Shown here one piece after another: positions 34,975-46,480 of a DNA stretch of 64,000 nucleotides. Numbering within the stretch: position 1 is the first letter of the stretch; each line of letters starts with the position of its first letter. Location of the stretch: positions 20,858,557 to 20,922,556 of the forward strand of contig CM039511.1 in the NCBI GenBank assembly GCA_022432975.1, in the 5' to 3' direction. The stretch comes from Begonia masoniana (taxonomy: Eukaryota; Streptophyta; Magnoliopsida; Cucurbitales; Begoniaceae). Position numbers and translations under genes: made by a program. Below the pieces are notes generated by a model that saw only the letters and a list, made by a program, of their open reading frames with translations, was not told the DNA's origin and searched no databases.

Positions 34975-36087
34975 CTATACATTTCACAATATACGACATT
35001 AAATCGAGTCTAAATCATCAAACTCCAACAATTGCTAACTCCTAACTAAAGAAAATCTCCTAAACTCTATTTTAGTTCGTTGAGGCATTTCGTCAAGTAA
35101 TTCGTGCTCGTGATTACCAAACTTCCATTAATGGAGGTTTTCAAGCTCCAACTTAACCAAGTCTCCAATACACCTCAACAAAACGATGAACTAAGCTCCG
35201 ATAACTATCAATAAGTCTATTAGAGGCATAACTAAACTCAATCTATCAATTTCAAACATCGATTTACGTTTTCAACGAAAACCCTAACGAACCCTATTCG
35301 TTTTAAATCCTAGAAATCGATATCTAACGTTCCAAAATCTTAGAGCCTTACCTAGAGAGCGAAGACGGAAGAGAAACGTGAAGAGTCGCTGGAGTTTGGA
35401 GGGACGTCGGCCGGCGTTCGAAGACAATCGCCGTTGAAGGAAGAAAAGTCGCGCGGTGAGTGGAGAGAAAAATGGAATTTGCGTTGAAGTGTTGGAGAAG
35501 AAAATGAGTTTTGCCTATTTTATAACTTTGGCTTGGAAAATGACTAAATTGCCCTTCCATTTGATTTCTATTTATTTCGCCACTTATCTCGTTATCTATT
35601 TCGTTATTTTGTCTCTCATTTCGGTTTCTCCAAACTTCCTTATTTCGCCTATAATTCCGATTCATTTCTAGGGCTCCAATAAAACCTTCCGCTCGTCAAA
35701 CGGATTTAATTTACTATTTTTACGAATTAAACCACTATAAGGTTAAAAACGAAAACTTGATCGTATACCTTTGATTTGGATTTCTAAAATTTCCAGATTT
35801 CTCCTAAAATTCATATTAGTCATAAGGGTTCTATTAAAATTTTCCGTTTATAAAACGGGTTTCGTTTGCTATATTTACTGAAACACCCCTATATTACGAG
35901 AAATACCAAAATCTCATAAAATTGACGTTACATCTTCAAAAATTTCCTCATTTCTCCAGATACTCCAATTTATTTATAGGGTTCCAATAAGACTTCCCAT
36001 TTGCAAAACGGGCTTCATTTGGTATATTTACGAAAATGCCATTCGTATGCAGAAAATGTAAAACTCGAAAAAGAACCGGGCGTTACA

Positions 36088-36990
36088 AGAAAAATCCGAG
36101 GTGAAGTGCTCAAGTTGCTAAAGGAAACCAGGTAAGTGAGTGAGTAGGATTCCCGGCCTTTAGGGCCCTACATCACGAGGTTACTAAGTTAAAGTTGTTT
36201 ATGATGCCCGAGAGTTGTTTGTGATATTGTCTATATGGTTATGATATATGAGTTAGCAACATGATTGTTTGTTGAATGATTGATCTGTCCTTCTAGTCCG
36301 ATGAAATAAGCGTATTCATACTCATGCTTCATGATTGTTTCCTTTTCAAGCATATGTAAATGTTTTAAGTGTATGTTTTTCCTTCACGATCAAGATATGA
36401 ATATGAAACTTATGTAACAAGGATTAAGAGAGGGTTGAGGGCGGTTTGGCGTATGTCACTGTCCAAAATGAGGACCATGAATACGGCCCGTAAGGGACTA
36501 TGTACACTTTCACTGTCAACCCCCTTTTCGGCACAAATTCTCCCTTAATCCACATGATGTAAATGATGAACATGAACGTGATGAAAACGATGAACAAGAA
36601 CAAGAAAAGATCATGAACATGTGTTTTCCTTAAACTGCATACATGTTAGCATTGCACTCCTTACTAAGCATTAGACTTATAGTTTAAACCTTATGATGTA
36701 GGTGCAGAACTACCAGGTGAGGATTCTAAATTCAGTGAGGATGTCTAAGACTGGTTGCTGGATGGAGCTCAGGGTGACAGTGAGTGGCTGGAAGGCGATT
36801 ATGACCCCTGGTTACTGCTCTTATGATGTTAATAAGAATTATACATACTGAAATTAAGTAGGAAGGGATTTTCTTAACACGATGGATTTTGGGATTTGTC
36901 TGACTGGATTTCTAAGTTTAAGAATGATCATGAAGAGATAGAATGATTTATGTTTTATTTAAGTCTTCCGCTACACGTATTCTGGATGAG
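36088..36990 (+). repeat. 3' LTR of Tekay-like element, second part
   Basis: Continues the LTR begun at 32720. Exon end AACCAG|GTAAGTGAG (donor GT at 36132), GGCCCTACATCAC, acceptor GATGTAG|GT ending at 36701. Mid-intron holds a long inverted repeat: 'ggattaagagagggttga' near 36420 against 'tcaaccccc' and 'tcccttaatcc' near 36515-36552. The right end merges into the next element without a clear CA. Confidence 0.75.
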
Positions 36991-37004
36991 TCTATTATTT
37001 ATAC

Positions 37005-37280
37005 CTGTCTATGGATGGGGTTCACAATGTTTTTCATGTTTCGATGCTGAGAAAATGTATACGAGATCCAACCCAGATCGTGGAACATGTGGACTTTGAT
37101 ATTATGCCGACGCTGACATATGAAGAAAGGCCCATACAGATATTGGATACTTCACTCAAGGTGTTGCGCAACAAGGTGGTCCTATTGGTGAAGGTTTTGT
37201 GGCGCAATCATGGTGTGGAGGAAGCCACATGGGAAAGACAACAAGATGTCAGGGCCCAATATCTGGATCTCTTTGCTTAA
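37005..37280 (+). pseudogene. Second Tekay-like integrase tail
   Basis: Encodes MDGVHNVFHVSMLRKCIRDP, then TYEERPIQILDTSLKVLRN and VLWRNHGVEEATWERQQ, ending LDLFA at TAA 37278-37280. It is homologous to the tail at 32420-32678 and intact over this short stretch. Everything upstream is missing; it abuts the previous LTR. Confidence 0.88.
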
Positions 37281-37320
37281 GCAAATTTTGGGGACAAAAT
37301 TTCTGTTAAGGTGGGTGGAA

Positions 37321-40154
37321 TGTAACACCCGGCATTTTTGCCATGTAAATATTCCCGAAATTCATTTAACGGGAAAAATGATTACATTAATACAATGAAT
37401 GTTTTAATAGGTTTATCGGAGTGTTTAATAGAAAAACCAAATTGATTAACTAATTAATAAATTTGTTGGAACTAATGAGGGGCAAATTGGGGAGCGAATT
37501 AAGGTTGGTGGGAGGAAGCCAATGGATGAATGACACATGGCTGACTTGTTGCAAAATCCATGCCTTCTCTCTTCCTCTCTTCCTTTCTTCTTTTCACTCT
37601 AGCGTGAAACATCCTTCTGCCTTCTCTGTTTTCTCTCTTCGAGGCGACAGTGCCAAATCTCCAAAACTTGTTTCTCCTGCTTCCTTCTGTTTTCTTCAGC
37701 GAAGGTAATCATCTAACCTAGTTGACAAGTATGGACATGTTAAAAGTGAGTTTTGTTGAAGTTTAAGGTTAAGGTGTTTTGGAGAAAGCTCACTATTATT
37801 ACGTGAAAACACTTTGGATCGTTTTCTAAAAGTCTGAATGGAGTTAGAAGCATATCCTACAAGCTATTAGTTAGCATTTGCAGCTTGTTTATATTCCTTC
37901 CATGCATGTACAGGTCTGTGCATAACCGAGACGTTCAAGACTATCAACTCTACAGCAAACAGGTAAGTTCATACCCGTAGGTTGGCTCTTAAGGCCCTAC
38001 ATCACGGAGACTCTAGGATTTTACTACTGTCGAGAGGTTTCAGGTAGATAAGTTGAAGTTATATTCCGAGTAACCTGTTCCTCCTTTAAGTTCTGTTGTG
38101 TTGTTTCTGTTGTCTGCTGTTTTAATTGTAAGCACAGTGAATGTCCATGCAAACACGATTTTCCCGAAAGTTAATGCAAAACGGTTTTCTGTACACGGTT
38201 TGAAGCTAAGAAATATAAAATCTGACTGTAATGTATTGGTTAAGTGCGGGACGGGGACTGACCTACTATTTTGTACAGCTCCGTCTGTTTTGTTCTGTTT
38301 CTTTTCTATAAATTTGTTATGTGCCTGTCGTGCACTTGTCAGTTCCCCTATAAGCCCCACTTATACCCCTCTGACAGATAAAAACAATGTTCTGTAATGT
38401 CACTGTATTCTGAAAAGTTCATGCATAGTATATGCATCACTGCATTTATATGTTCTTACTGAGTTTTAGACTCATAGGTGAGCTCTCTGATGTAGGTACT
38501 GAAACTGTGGGTGAGGACTTTGTGCCTCAAGATGATGATTTGATGTAGTTGGCGGATCGAGCTCATGGGGGTTGGTTGCTACAGCCAGACATATTGCTGT
38601 CCCGAAGTTTAAGTTTTTTTTTAGTAAAGTCCATGTCTGTAAACCCTACTGAAACTCTGGTGTTTTTGTTTTAAAACTCTATTGGGGTTCTGTGATTTTG
38701 TTTTAAAAACTCTGTTGGAAATTCTGTTGGGAATATAAAATGTATAGTTCTGATGTTCGAGTTTTAAATCTATGTTTGACAGTCGATAGTTGTCTCCTGA
38801 AATATTATGTTGTTGATGTATTTAAAACCTTTGTATTTGACAGTTGAATTTATGTTCTGAAGTATTCTGGAATTGTTTGGAATATTTTCTATTTCAGGGT
38901 GTGTATGGGTTATTTCTGATTTTAGAGCCATCCATGCAATCTATTTTTCTTAAATTTTTGTCGTGTTTTCCTGGTATGTCCAAGGTCATATTTCAAATCG
39001 TTTTCTGAAGCTTGAAGCTTCCATACCTTATGTTTTCATGTTTTCTGTCTCCATGTATTCCTGTCAAAAGTTGTCAATTTCTGCCTTTAAAACTACATCG
39101 CCCGCCCAGTTTATCTATATCCACCGCTGCTTTAAATTCACTTCTATAGCTGCCCGTTCTAAAAATCACGTCCACCACTACTTGTAAAATCATATCCACC
39201 GTTGCCCGCTGCCCGTTTAAAACTGCATCCACCGCTGTCTTTACAATTTCATCTTCTGCCTGACGTCATCTGTTTTGTTTTATTCACATCCACCGGTGAA
39301 CAGTGCACTTCTGCCTGCATACCCCGTTGCCTTTAAAATTTACATCATCCGCCTGACGTTATCTGTTTTGTCTTATTCACGTCCACCGGTGAACAGTGCA
39401 CTTCTGCCCGCCCCCACCGCTGCCACTGTTCATTTTTGTCGTATTCACATCCACCGCTGCTTTTAAAATTCATATCCACCGCTGCCTTTGTTTACTCACA
39501 TCCACCGCTGCCACTGTACACTTTTGTCTTATTCACATCCACCGTTGTCTATGTTTACATTTGTTTAAAATCCACTTCTTCCGCCAGTCTTCTGCATATG
39601 TTTTTCCGCCTTTATTTCCTGTTTATTCTGTTTATTTATTCTCATCGACCCTTTCTGTTCCCCGTTCTTCCCAGTCTCTTCTGTTATTCACTTCTATGAT
39701 CCGGTTATAAATTAGCTCCCAGTTTTTAAATCCAGAGAAAGTTCTATCGCTCGGTAATGTTTTTAAGGGTTTGCTTTTAAAAGTTTCAGTCTGTTTATTT
39801 ACTTCTCCCGCCTTTTATCACCCGATCCTGTCATTCACTGTAGCCCTACTTCCTGCATGACATCCAGTTAACTGTTTCCCGTCTACTTTGAAAATCAAGA
39901 GAAAGTTTTCTCTCTTTGAGAAGTTTTAAAGGTTCGATTTATAAAGGTCCTCTGTCTTCTGTTCTTCGAACTGTAATTGTCATCCAGTTTTATACATATG
40001 TCATCCAATCCCATTCCCAGAGAAGGTTTCTTCTCCCTGTAACGTTCTAAAAGTTTCAAAAAAAATATATATATAGTCTGTGTTTTTCTGTTATGTCCCG
40101 GAGTGATGGCTTGGCTCTCGGATTCCGATCGGAATCGGGTCTCGGGCTGTCACA
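37321..40154 (+). repeat. 3' LTR of the second Tekay-like element
   Basis: Preceded by a purine tract ('aaggtgggtggaa'). TGTAACACCCGGC at 37321, CGGGCTGTCACA at 40154, 2834 bp. Small exon 37914-37962 ends AAACAG|GTAAGTTC. Arm CCTACATCA (37996-38004) complements TGATGTAGG (38488-38496) at the acceptor. TTACTGAG is near 38457. Confidence 0.9.
39090..39560. repeat. Word cluster: CATCCACCGCTGCC
   Basis: CATCCACCGCTGCC and variants (atccaccgttg, cgtccaccggtgaacag, tctgcctgacgt) recur about 15 times, interspersed with TTTAAAATT. Confidence 0.85.
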
Positions 40155-41166
40155 TAGTATTTTTCAACATTAAATAAGTTGAATTCCACTTTATTATCTA
40201 CATCAATCTTTAATTTTCTTGGTTTAAGTTGGGCAGCTTTACAAAAATTTCTATATTTTTGTTATTTTGAATTAGATCAAATGATATAAGAAATTGTGGA
40301 TCTAACTAATTTAATATGAGACGAAATATATGTTATACCATCTTTAAAACCTAAATTCAAAATATGACATACACATCTCATATGAAAAGAAAAATGTAAG
40401 TAGTATCTAATCGAAAATAGTTTTTAAAATAAGAAATAACAACGTTGTTAGCACTAGCATTATCAAGAGTTATGCTAAATATTCTATCTCTAATAGAATA
40501 TTCTTACAAGGTTGCTATAATATATCTATAAATAGTAATACTAGTGTGAGGATATTCACAATTATGAAATCCTAAAATTCTTTTATTTGATTGCCAAGAG
40601 TCATCAATAAAATGAGAAGTTACAATAACATAATCTACAACATTACGTGCATTCCATAAATCAGAAGTAATACAAATAGATATTGAAGGGGCGCTTGCAA
40701 AAAATAAAATTAGTTCATTTTTCATATTATTAAATATTTTAATAATATAATTTCTAGTTGTACTTTTAGGAATACGTTTAAAATTAGGAGTAGAATACTC
40801 TTTCATAAATTTTTCAAATTCATCACTATCGGTAAGCGCTAAAGACAACTTGCATTGTGCTACAAGTTTTGCTATTCATTATCTCATTTTATTTTGTGAA
40901 TATAAAAAAGTGTCACTACCATTAGCATTCAATAATATTTGTGTAAGGTCCCTTACTAGCTCGTTTAAGTGACATTTTTTATAATGCCTACCGAGTCTGC
41001 TAGTTGAACTATCGAAAATATATACATAATTTTTAATACAATAGTTGCATTGAGTTATAGATTCTACTTTTATACTAATTTTAATTTGGTTAAAATGCAA
41101 TTTGGCCCCCAAACTATGGTGAAAAAGACAATTTTTATCGTAAACTTTGATAATGGCAAAAAACAA
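40155..41166 (-). pseudogene. hAT transposase remnant with BED zinc finger
   Basis: The minus strand, 41166 downward, gives a BED-type finger (CNYCIKNYVYIFDSSTSRLGRHYKKC spacing: C-x2-C, then H-x4-C). Next come FEKFMKEYSTPNFKRIPKST, SICITSDLWNARNVVDYVIV and HFIDDSWQSNKRILGF, then in a broken frame LDNASANNVV. These are hallmarks of plant hAT transposases of the BED/RICESLEEPER type. Frameshifts and stops abound and the C-terminal dimerisation domain is missing because the LTR ending at 40154 abuts. No terminal inverted repeats were found. Confidence 0.85.
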
Positions 41167-41465
41167 CCGTAATGTATGGTTAATGAGTAATTCACCCCCT
41201 ACCGTGCCATTTTCTGTTAAAATGACATGTTTTCGTCATGTGCCCTATTTTACTACCCGATATGCCCTTGCACTGCGTTTGTTTTGAATCGCCCGCTTCA
41301 CCCTTGTCTCTTTTCTCATCGACTCTCAAAGTCTTCTCACCGACTCTCAGCGACGTGCGACGTGTGCCTCTGCCCCCCATCGGCAAAGAGCTCCATCGAC
41401 AGTGAGTTCTCTCCCCCTCACCCTCGCTCTCTTTCTCTCTCCTTCCTTCGCTCTCTTCCCACTCT
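41167..41465. other. No gene; possible DNA-transposon end
   Basis: 'aaatgcaatttggccccc' and 'aaactatggtg' at 41092-41122 resemble the start of some non-autonomous DNA transposons, but I see no matching opposite end. Confidence 0.3.
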
Positions 41466-41617
41466 ACAGTACCATTTTTTGGGTTGTTTCTGCGGTTTAA
41501 CTAGGCATTGTTGAAATCTCAATAGTGAACTGCTATCAGACAAAACTACAGTAGTTCATTATTAGGATTTCAACAATGCCTTGTTAAACCGCAGAAACAA
41601 CCTAGAAAAACGGTACC
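41466..41617. repeat. Long foldback hairpin (~65-nt arms)
   Basis: The segment from ACAGTACC through 'gttgtttctgcggtttaact' and 'ggcattgttgaaat' is mirrored by 'atttcaacaatgcc', 'ttaaaccgcagaaacaac' and GGTACCGT, around a loop of about 20 nt. Few mismatches. Either a foldback MITE or a young small-RNA-type hairpin; it lies directly before an LTR start. Confidence 0.9.
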
Positions 41618-41620
41618 GTA

Positions 41621-44600
41621 TATAACACCCGGCATTTTAGCCATGTAATTATTCCTTGAACTATTAAATGGGATGGATTGGCCATTAATAAAATGTATTT
41701 TTTTATTGGAATTTTGTGATGCCTTGCGGAAAGATGGATTGTTGAGAAAAAACGAATCGAAGAATTTAAATAACAATTTAAATTGGAAAGCCAAACTAAG
41801 TGTAACCAAAACAAAACATTTTGGTTAGAAATCAATGGAAGGGCAAAATGGGAAGCCAATTAAGGTTAGTGGGAGGGAGCCAATGGTTGGATCCCAAGTG
41901 TTCAACTTGTTGAAGAAGCCATGTTTTTCCTCCTACGTGAAACCTTCATTTCATCTCTCTGTTTCTTCTCTTCCTTCCTGTTTTCTCTCTTCCAGGCGAC
42001 TGAAATAAATTTTCAAAACTTTGTTCTCCTATTTTCTTCCATTTTCTCTGTTACAGTAATTGTTTTTCATTAGTTAACGAGTTTAGGTTAGTTACTTTTA
42101 GTTTTATGAATGTTTAGAGTTGATAGCCCGATTATTCACGATATAGGTTTTGATCACCAAGGACGTGTGAACAAAGCATTAAGCTCTACAACCACAGGTA
42201 AGTTCATGTGTGTAGATTGGCTCTTAAGGCCCTACATTACGGAGATACTAGGTTTTACTTCTGTCGGGTAGTTTTTGGTAGATACGTTATAGTTTACATT
42301 CTGAGTTGTCTGTGTTATCTCTGTTGTCTGCTGTTTTAATTTTAAGCACAGTAAACGGCCATGCATACACGATTTTCCTGAAAGCTCATACAAAATGTTT
42401 TCTGCACATGTTTTGAAATTAAGAAAGATAAAAATCTGAATGTAATGTATCGGTTAAGTGTGGGACGGGGACTGGCCCTCTGTTTCTGTTATGTTCTGTA
42501 TTTTTGTATGTGCCTGATAGTGCACTTGCCAGTTCCCCTATAAGCCCCACTTATACCCCCCTGCCAGTGAAAAGTAATATTCTGTAATGTCACTGTATTT
42601 CTGAAGATTCATGCATAGCATTTGCATCACTGCATTTTCATGTTCTTACTGAGTTTTAGACTCATAGGTGAACTCCCTGATGTAGGTACGTAACCCGTGG
42701 ATGAGGATTTTGTGCCTCAGCCAGATGCATAGATGGTTGGTGGCACGAGCTTTCGGGGGTGGTTGTGACAGCCAGACATATTCCTGACTGAGAGAGTGAA
42801 GTTTTAAATTTTGTATTTTGTTTATGTTTCAAAAACTTCTGTTTTGGTGAATTCTTGAAATGTATGTCAAGTTCTGTACCGTTTCTGAGATTTTAAAATG
42901 GTGTATAGACTTAGTTTTGATGTATTTAAAACCTCTGTTTGACAGTTGAATGTATGTTTTGAATTATTCTGGAACTGCTCGGAATCTCTCCTTTTAGGTT
43001 ATGCATGGATTATTTCAAATTTTAAATCGATCCATGCAGTTAGATTTTTGAACTTCTGTCGTGTTTCAAAACACGTTTTAAAACTGTGTTTTGGAATCGG
43101 GTTTTGGGGTTTTGAAGTTTTCATGCTTTCTGTTTTATGTCTCCCTGTAAAATAGTCGTCCATTCTGCGTTCAGTTTTTGCCTTTCAAGTTTTCCAGTAT
43201 TTGGCTAAGTGTTAGTCGTCCACGCTGCCCTAAAAAAAAGCAGTTGTCCATTTTGCCTTTAAAACAGTCGTCCACGTTGCCCTTCAAAAACAGTTGTCCA
43301 TTTTGCCTTTAAAACAGTCGTCCACGCTGCCCTTCAAAACAGTTGGTCCATTTTTCCTTTAAAACAGTCGTCCACTGCTTCTGCAATTCTATTGTCCACT
43401 GCTTCTGCAATTCTATTGTCCACTGCTTCTGCACTTCTATTGTTCACAGCTTCTGCACTTCTATTGTCCACTGCTTCTGCAATTCTATTTGTCCACTGCT
43501 TCTGCACTTTTATTGTCCACTGCTTCTGCAATTTTATTGTCCACTGCTTCTGCACTTCTATTGTCCACAGCTTCTGCACTTCTATTGTCCACAGTCCACA
43601 GCTTTTGCACTTCTATTGTCCACAGCTATTGTCCACTGCTTCTGCAATTCTATTGTCCACTGCTTCTGCAATTCTATTGTCCACTGCTTCTGCAATTCTA
43701 TTGTCCACTGCTTCTGCAATTCTATTGTCCACTGCTTCTGCAATTCTATTGTCCACTGCTTCTGCACTTCTATTGTCCACTGCTTCTGCAATTCTATTGT
43801 CCACAGCTTCTGCACTTCTATTGTCCACTGCTTCTGCAATTCTATTGTCCACTGCTTCTGCAATTCTATTGTCCACTGCTTCTGCAATTCTATTGTCCAC
43901 AGCTTCTGCACTTCTATTGTCCACTGCTTCTGCAATTCTATTGTCCACTGCTTCTGCACTTTTATTGTCCACTGCTTCTGCAATTCTATTGTCCACTGCT
44001 TCTGCAATTCTATTGTCCACAGCTTCTGCACTTCTATTGTCCACTGCTTCTGCAATTCTATTGTCCACTGCTTCTGCAATTCTATTGTCCACTGCTTCTG
44101 CAATTCTATTGTCCACTGCTTCTGCAATTCTATTGTCCACTGCTTCTGCAATTCTATTGTCCACTGCTTCTGCAATTCTATTGTCCACTGCTTCTGCAAT
44201 TCTATTGTCCACTGCTTCTGCAATTCTATTGTCCACTGCTTCTGCACTTCTATTGTCCACTGCTTCTGCAATTCTATTGTCCACTGCTTCTGCAATTCTA
44301 TTGTCCACTGCTTCTGCAATTCTATTGTCCACTGCTTCTGCAATTCTATTGTCCACTGCTTCTGCAATTCTATTGTCCACTGCTTCTGCAATTCTATTGT
44401 CCACTGCTTCTGCAATTCTATTGTCCACTGCTTCTGCAATTCTATTGTCCACTGCTTCTGCACTTCTATTGTCCACTGCTTCTGCAATTCTATTGTCCAC
44501 TGCTTCTGCAATTCTATTGTCCACTGCTTCTGCAATTCTATTGTCCACTGCTTCTGCAATTCTATTGTCCACTGCTTCTGCACTTCTATTGTCCACTGCT

Positions 44601-45625
44601 TCTGCAATTCTATTGTCCACTGCTTCTGCAATTCTATTGTCCACTGCTTCTGCAATTCTATTGTCCACTGCTTCTGCAATTCTATTGTCCACTGCTTCTG
44701 CAATTCTATTGTCCACTGCTTCTGCAATTCTATTGTCCACAGCTTCTGCACTTCTATTGTCCACTGCTTCTGCAATTCTATTGTCCACTGCTTCTGCAAT
44801 TCTATTGTCCACTGCTTCTGCAATTCTATTGTCCACTGCTTCTGCAATTCTATTGTCCACAGCTTCTGCACTTCTATTGTCCACTGCTTCTGCAATTCTA
44901 TTGTCCACTGCTTCTGCAATTCTATTGTCCACTGCTTCTGCAATTCTATTGTCCACTGCTTCTGCAATTCTATTGTCCACTGCTTCTGCAATTCTATTGT
45001 CCACTGCTTCTGCAATTCTATTGTCCACTGCTTCTGCAATTCTATTGTCCACTGCTTCTGCAATTCTATTGTCCACTGCTTCTGCAATTCTATTGTCCAC
45101 AGCTTCTGCACTTCTATTGTCCACTGCTTCTGCACTTCTATTGTCCACTGCTTCTGCAATTCTATTGTCCACTGCTTCTGCAATTCTATTGTCCACTGCT
45201 TCTGCAATTCTATTGTCCACAGCTTCTGCACTTCTATTGTCCACTGCTTCTGCAATTCTATTGTCCACAGCTTCTGCACTTCTATTGTCCACAGCTTCTG
45301 CACTTCTATTGTCCACTGCTTCTGCAATTCTATTGTCCACTGCTTCTGCAATTCTATTGTCCACTGCTTCTGCAATTCTATTGTCCACTGCTTCTGCAAT
45401 TCTATTGTCCACTGCTTCTGCAATTCTATTGTCCACTGCTTCTGCAATTCTATTGTCCACTGCTTCTGCAATTCTATTGTCCACTGCTTCTGCACTTCTA
45501 TTGTCCACTGCTTCTGCACTTCTATTGTCCACTGCTTCTGCAATTCTATTGTCCACTGCTTCTGCAATTCTATTGTCCACAGCTTCTGCACTTCTATTGT
45601 CCACTGCTTCTGCAATTCTATTGTC
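41621..45625 (+). mobile_element. Tekay-like LTR with expanded word array, truncated
   Basis: TATAACACCCGGC at 41621 is the LTR start with TG mutated to TA; it is homologous to 37321 onward. Exon 42147-42197 ends CCACAG|GTAAGTTC; the intron ends GATGTAG|GT at 42685. The words at 43165-43370 (gtcgtccacgctgcc) pass into the 24-bp array. After the array the sequence no longer matches the sister LTR, so the 3' end is lost. Confidence 0.85.
43370..45622 (+). repeat. 24-bp tandem array, ~94 copies
   Basis: The unit is GTCCACTGCTTCTGCAATTC + TATT, with variants actg/acag and aattc/acttc. Since 24 is divisible by 3 and the unit lacks stops in several frames, it produces spurious open frames of 660-780 codons on both strands. 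Not a protein gene. Confidence 0.98.
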
Positions 45626-46480
45626 TAGTGTGTAGTTGTTCTATAACTTCATCTACAAAATTGAGTTTCACAGTTAAAAATCTTCTTTTTTTCTACTATC
45701 TTCTTTGTTTCTGCAACATTTATAGTAATACTCTCTCTCTCTCTCAAATCCTTTTATCTTTGTTCAATATTTTAAGTTTGAGAGAGCGAGAGAGAGAGAG
45801 ACTAAATATCGCTGAATGAGACCCAACATATCTAGTGGAGGGTGATCAGCTAAGAAGTATACGTCAGTTCGGGCAAGTGTTTATGCAATGTTGTAGATTA
45901 TTATTAGGGTTACACCAGTCACCACCTTAACCTACGACCTAATTAATGGTTTGGCTTTTCAATTAATGACACCCACCAATCACAAACCTTCAAATTAGTC
46001 AAACTCAAATAAAATAATTTAAGTAACAGATTCCCTGTCTCTCTATATCTATCCCATGAGTAGGAATTTCTAGAAATAGACTAGGGATAGGCTCACCACT
46101 TGAGGGATACAATGATGGATCGAGAAATAAAATGCCAAGAAATAAATTCAGTAATTTTCCGTAGACCACTTAGTACACACTCTTCTCATGTATTTTGGCT
46201 TTCCATGAGATTCTAGCCTTCCTCAAGTTTGGTAACTTGGTGGCAGAAAGATGAGCTCAAAGAGTGTATGTGATGACTGCCACACGAACTTAAGGAAATA
46301 TAGGAGGGATTCAGTTCCCCATTCGCGTATCACATTCTGCCTTTGGGAAAAACGTTTGGTTCCTTCCTCAGCATATTGGCACTGCAGACTCGGAGCCAAG
46401 GAGGTGATTAGAGAGAAATTTCGCCAAATTTAAACCTTGATCAACATTGAGTTTTCTGCTACATTCTTGAGAAGTTGATC
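45626..46480. other. No gene; CT/GA inverted microsatellites
   Basis: A (CT)n run at about 45729-45746 and a (GA)n run at 45780-45800 can pair, flanking 'caaatcc...aagtttg'. The rest (46090-46440) shows no recognisable coding or repeat signal. Confidence 0.6.

Larger units (their letters stand above)
33378..36087 (-). mobile_element. Solo LTR D (2710 bp)
   Basis: Minus strand TGTAACGCCCGG at 36087 to GGGTCGTTACA at 33378. Flanks ATAAA (33373-33377) and AGAAA (36088-36092) are a 5-bp TSD with one mismatch. It has TATA (35519-35524 reverse), the conserved exon (34930-34974) with GCTCGTGGACGGAGCTCGG, and an intron (34392-34929) whose 3' end has ATGGTGTAG|GT. The complementary 5' arm is not conserved here. 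Confidence 0.88.

Noticed and set aside
43343..45819. Open frames of 660-780 codons on both strands
   Set aside because: They are all readings of the 24-bp tandem repeat, whose length is a multiple of 3. No start context, domain or non-repeat coding sequence supports a protein.
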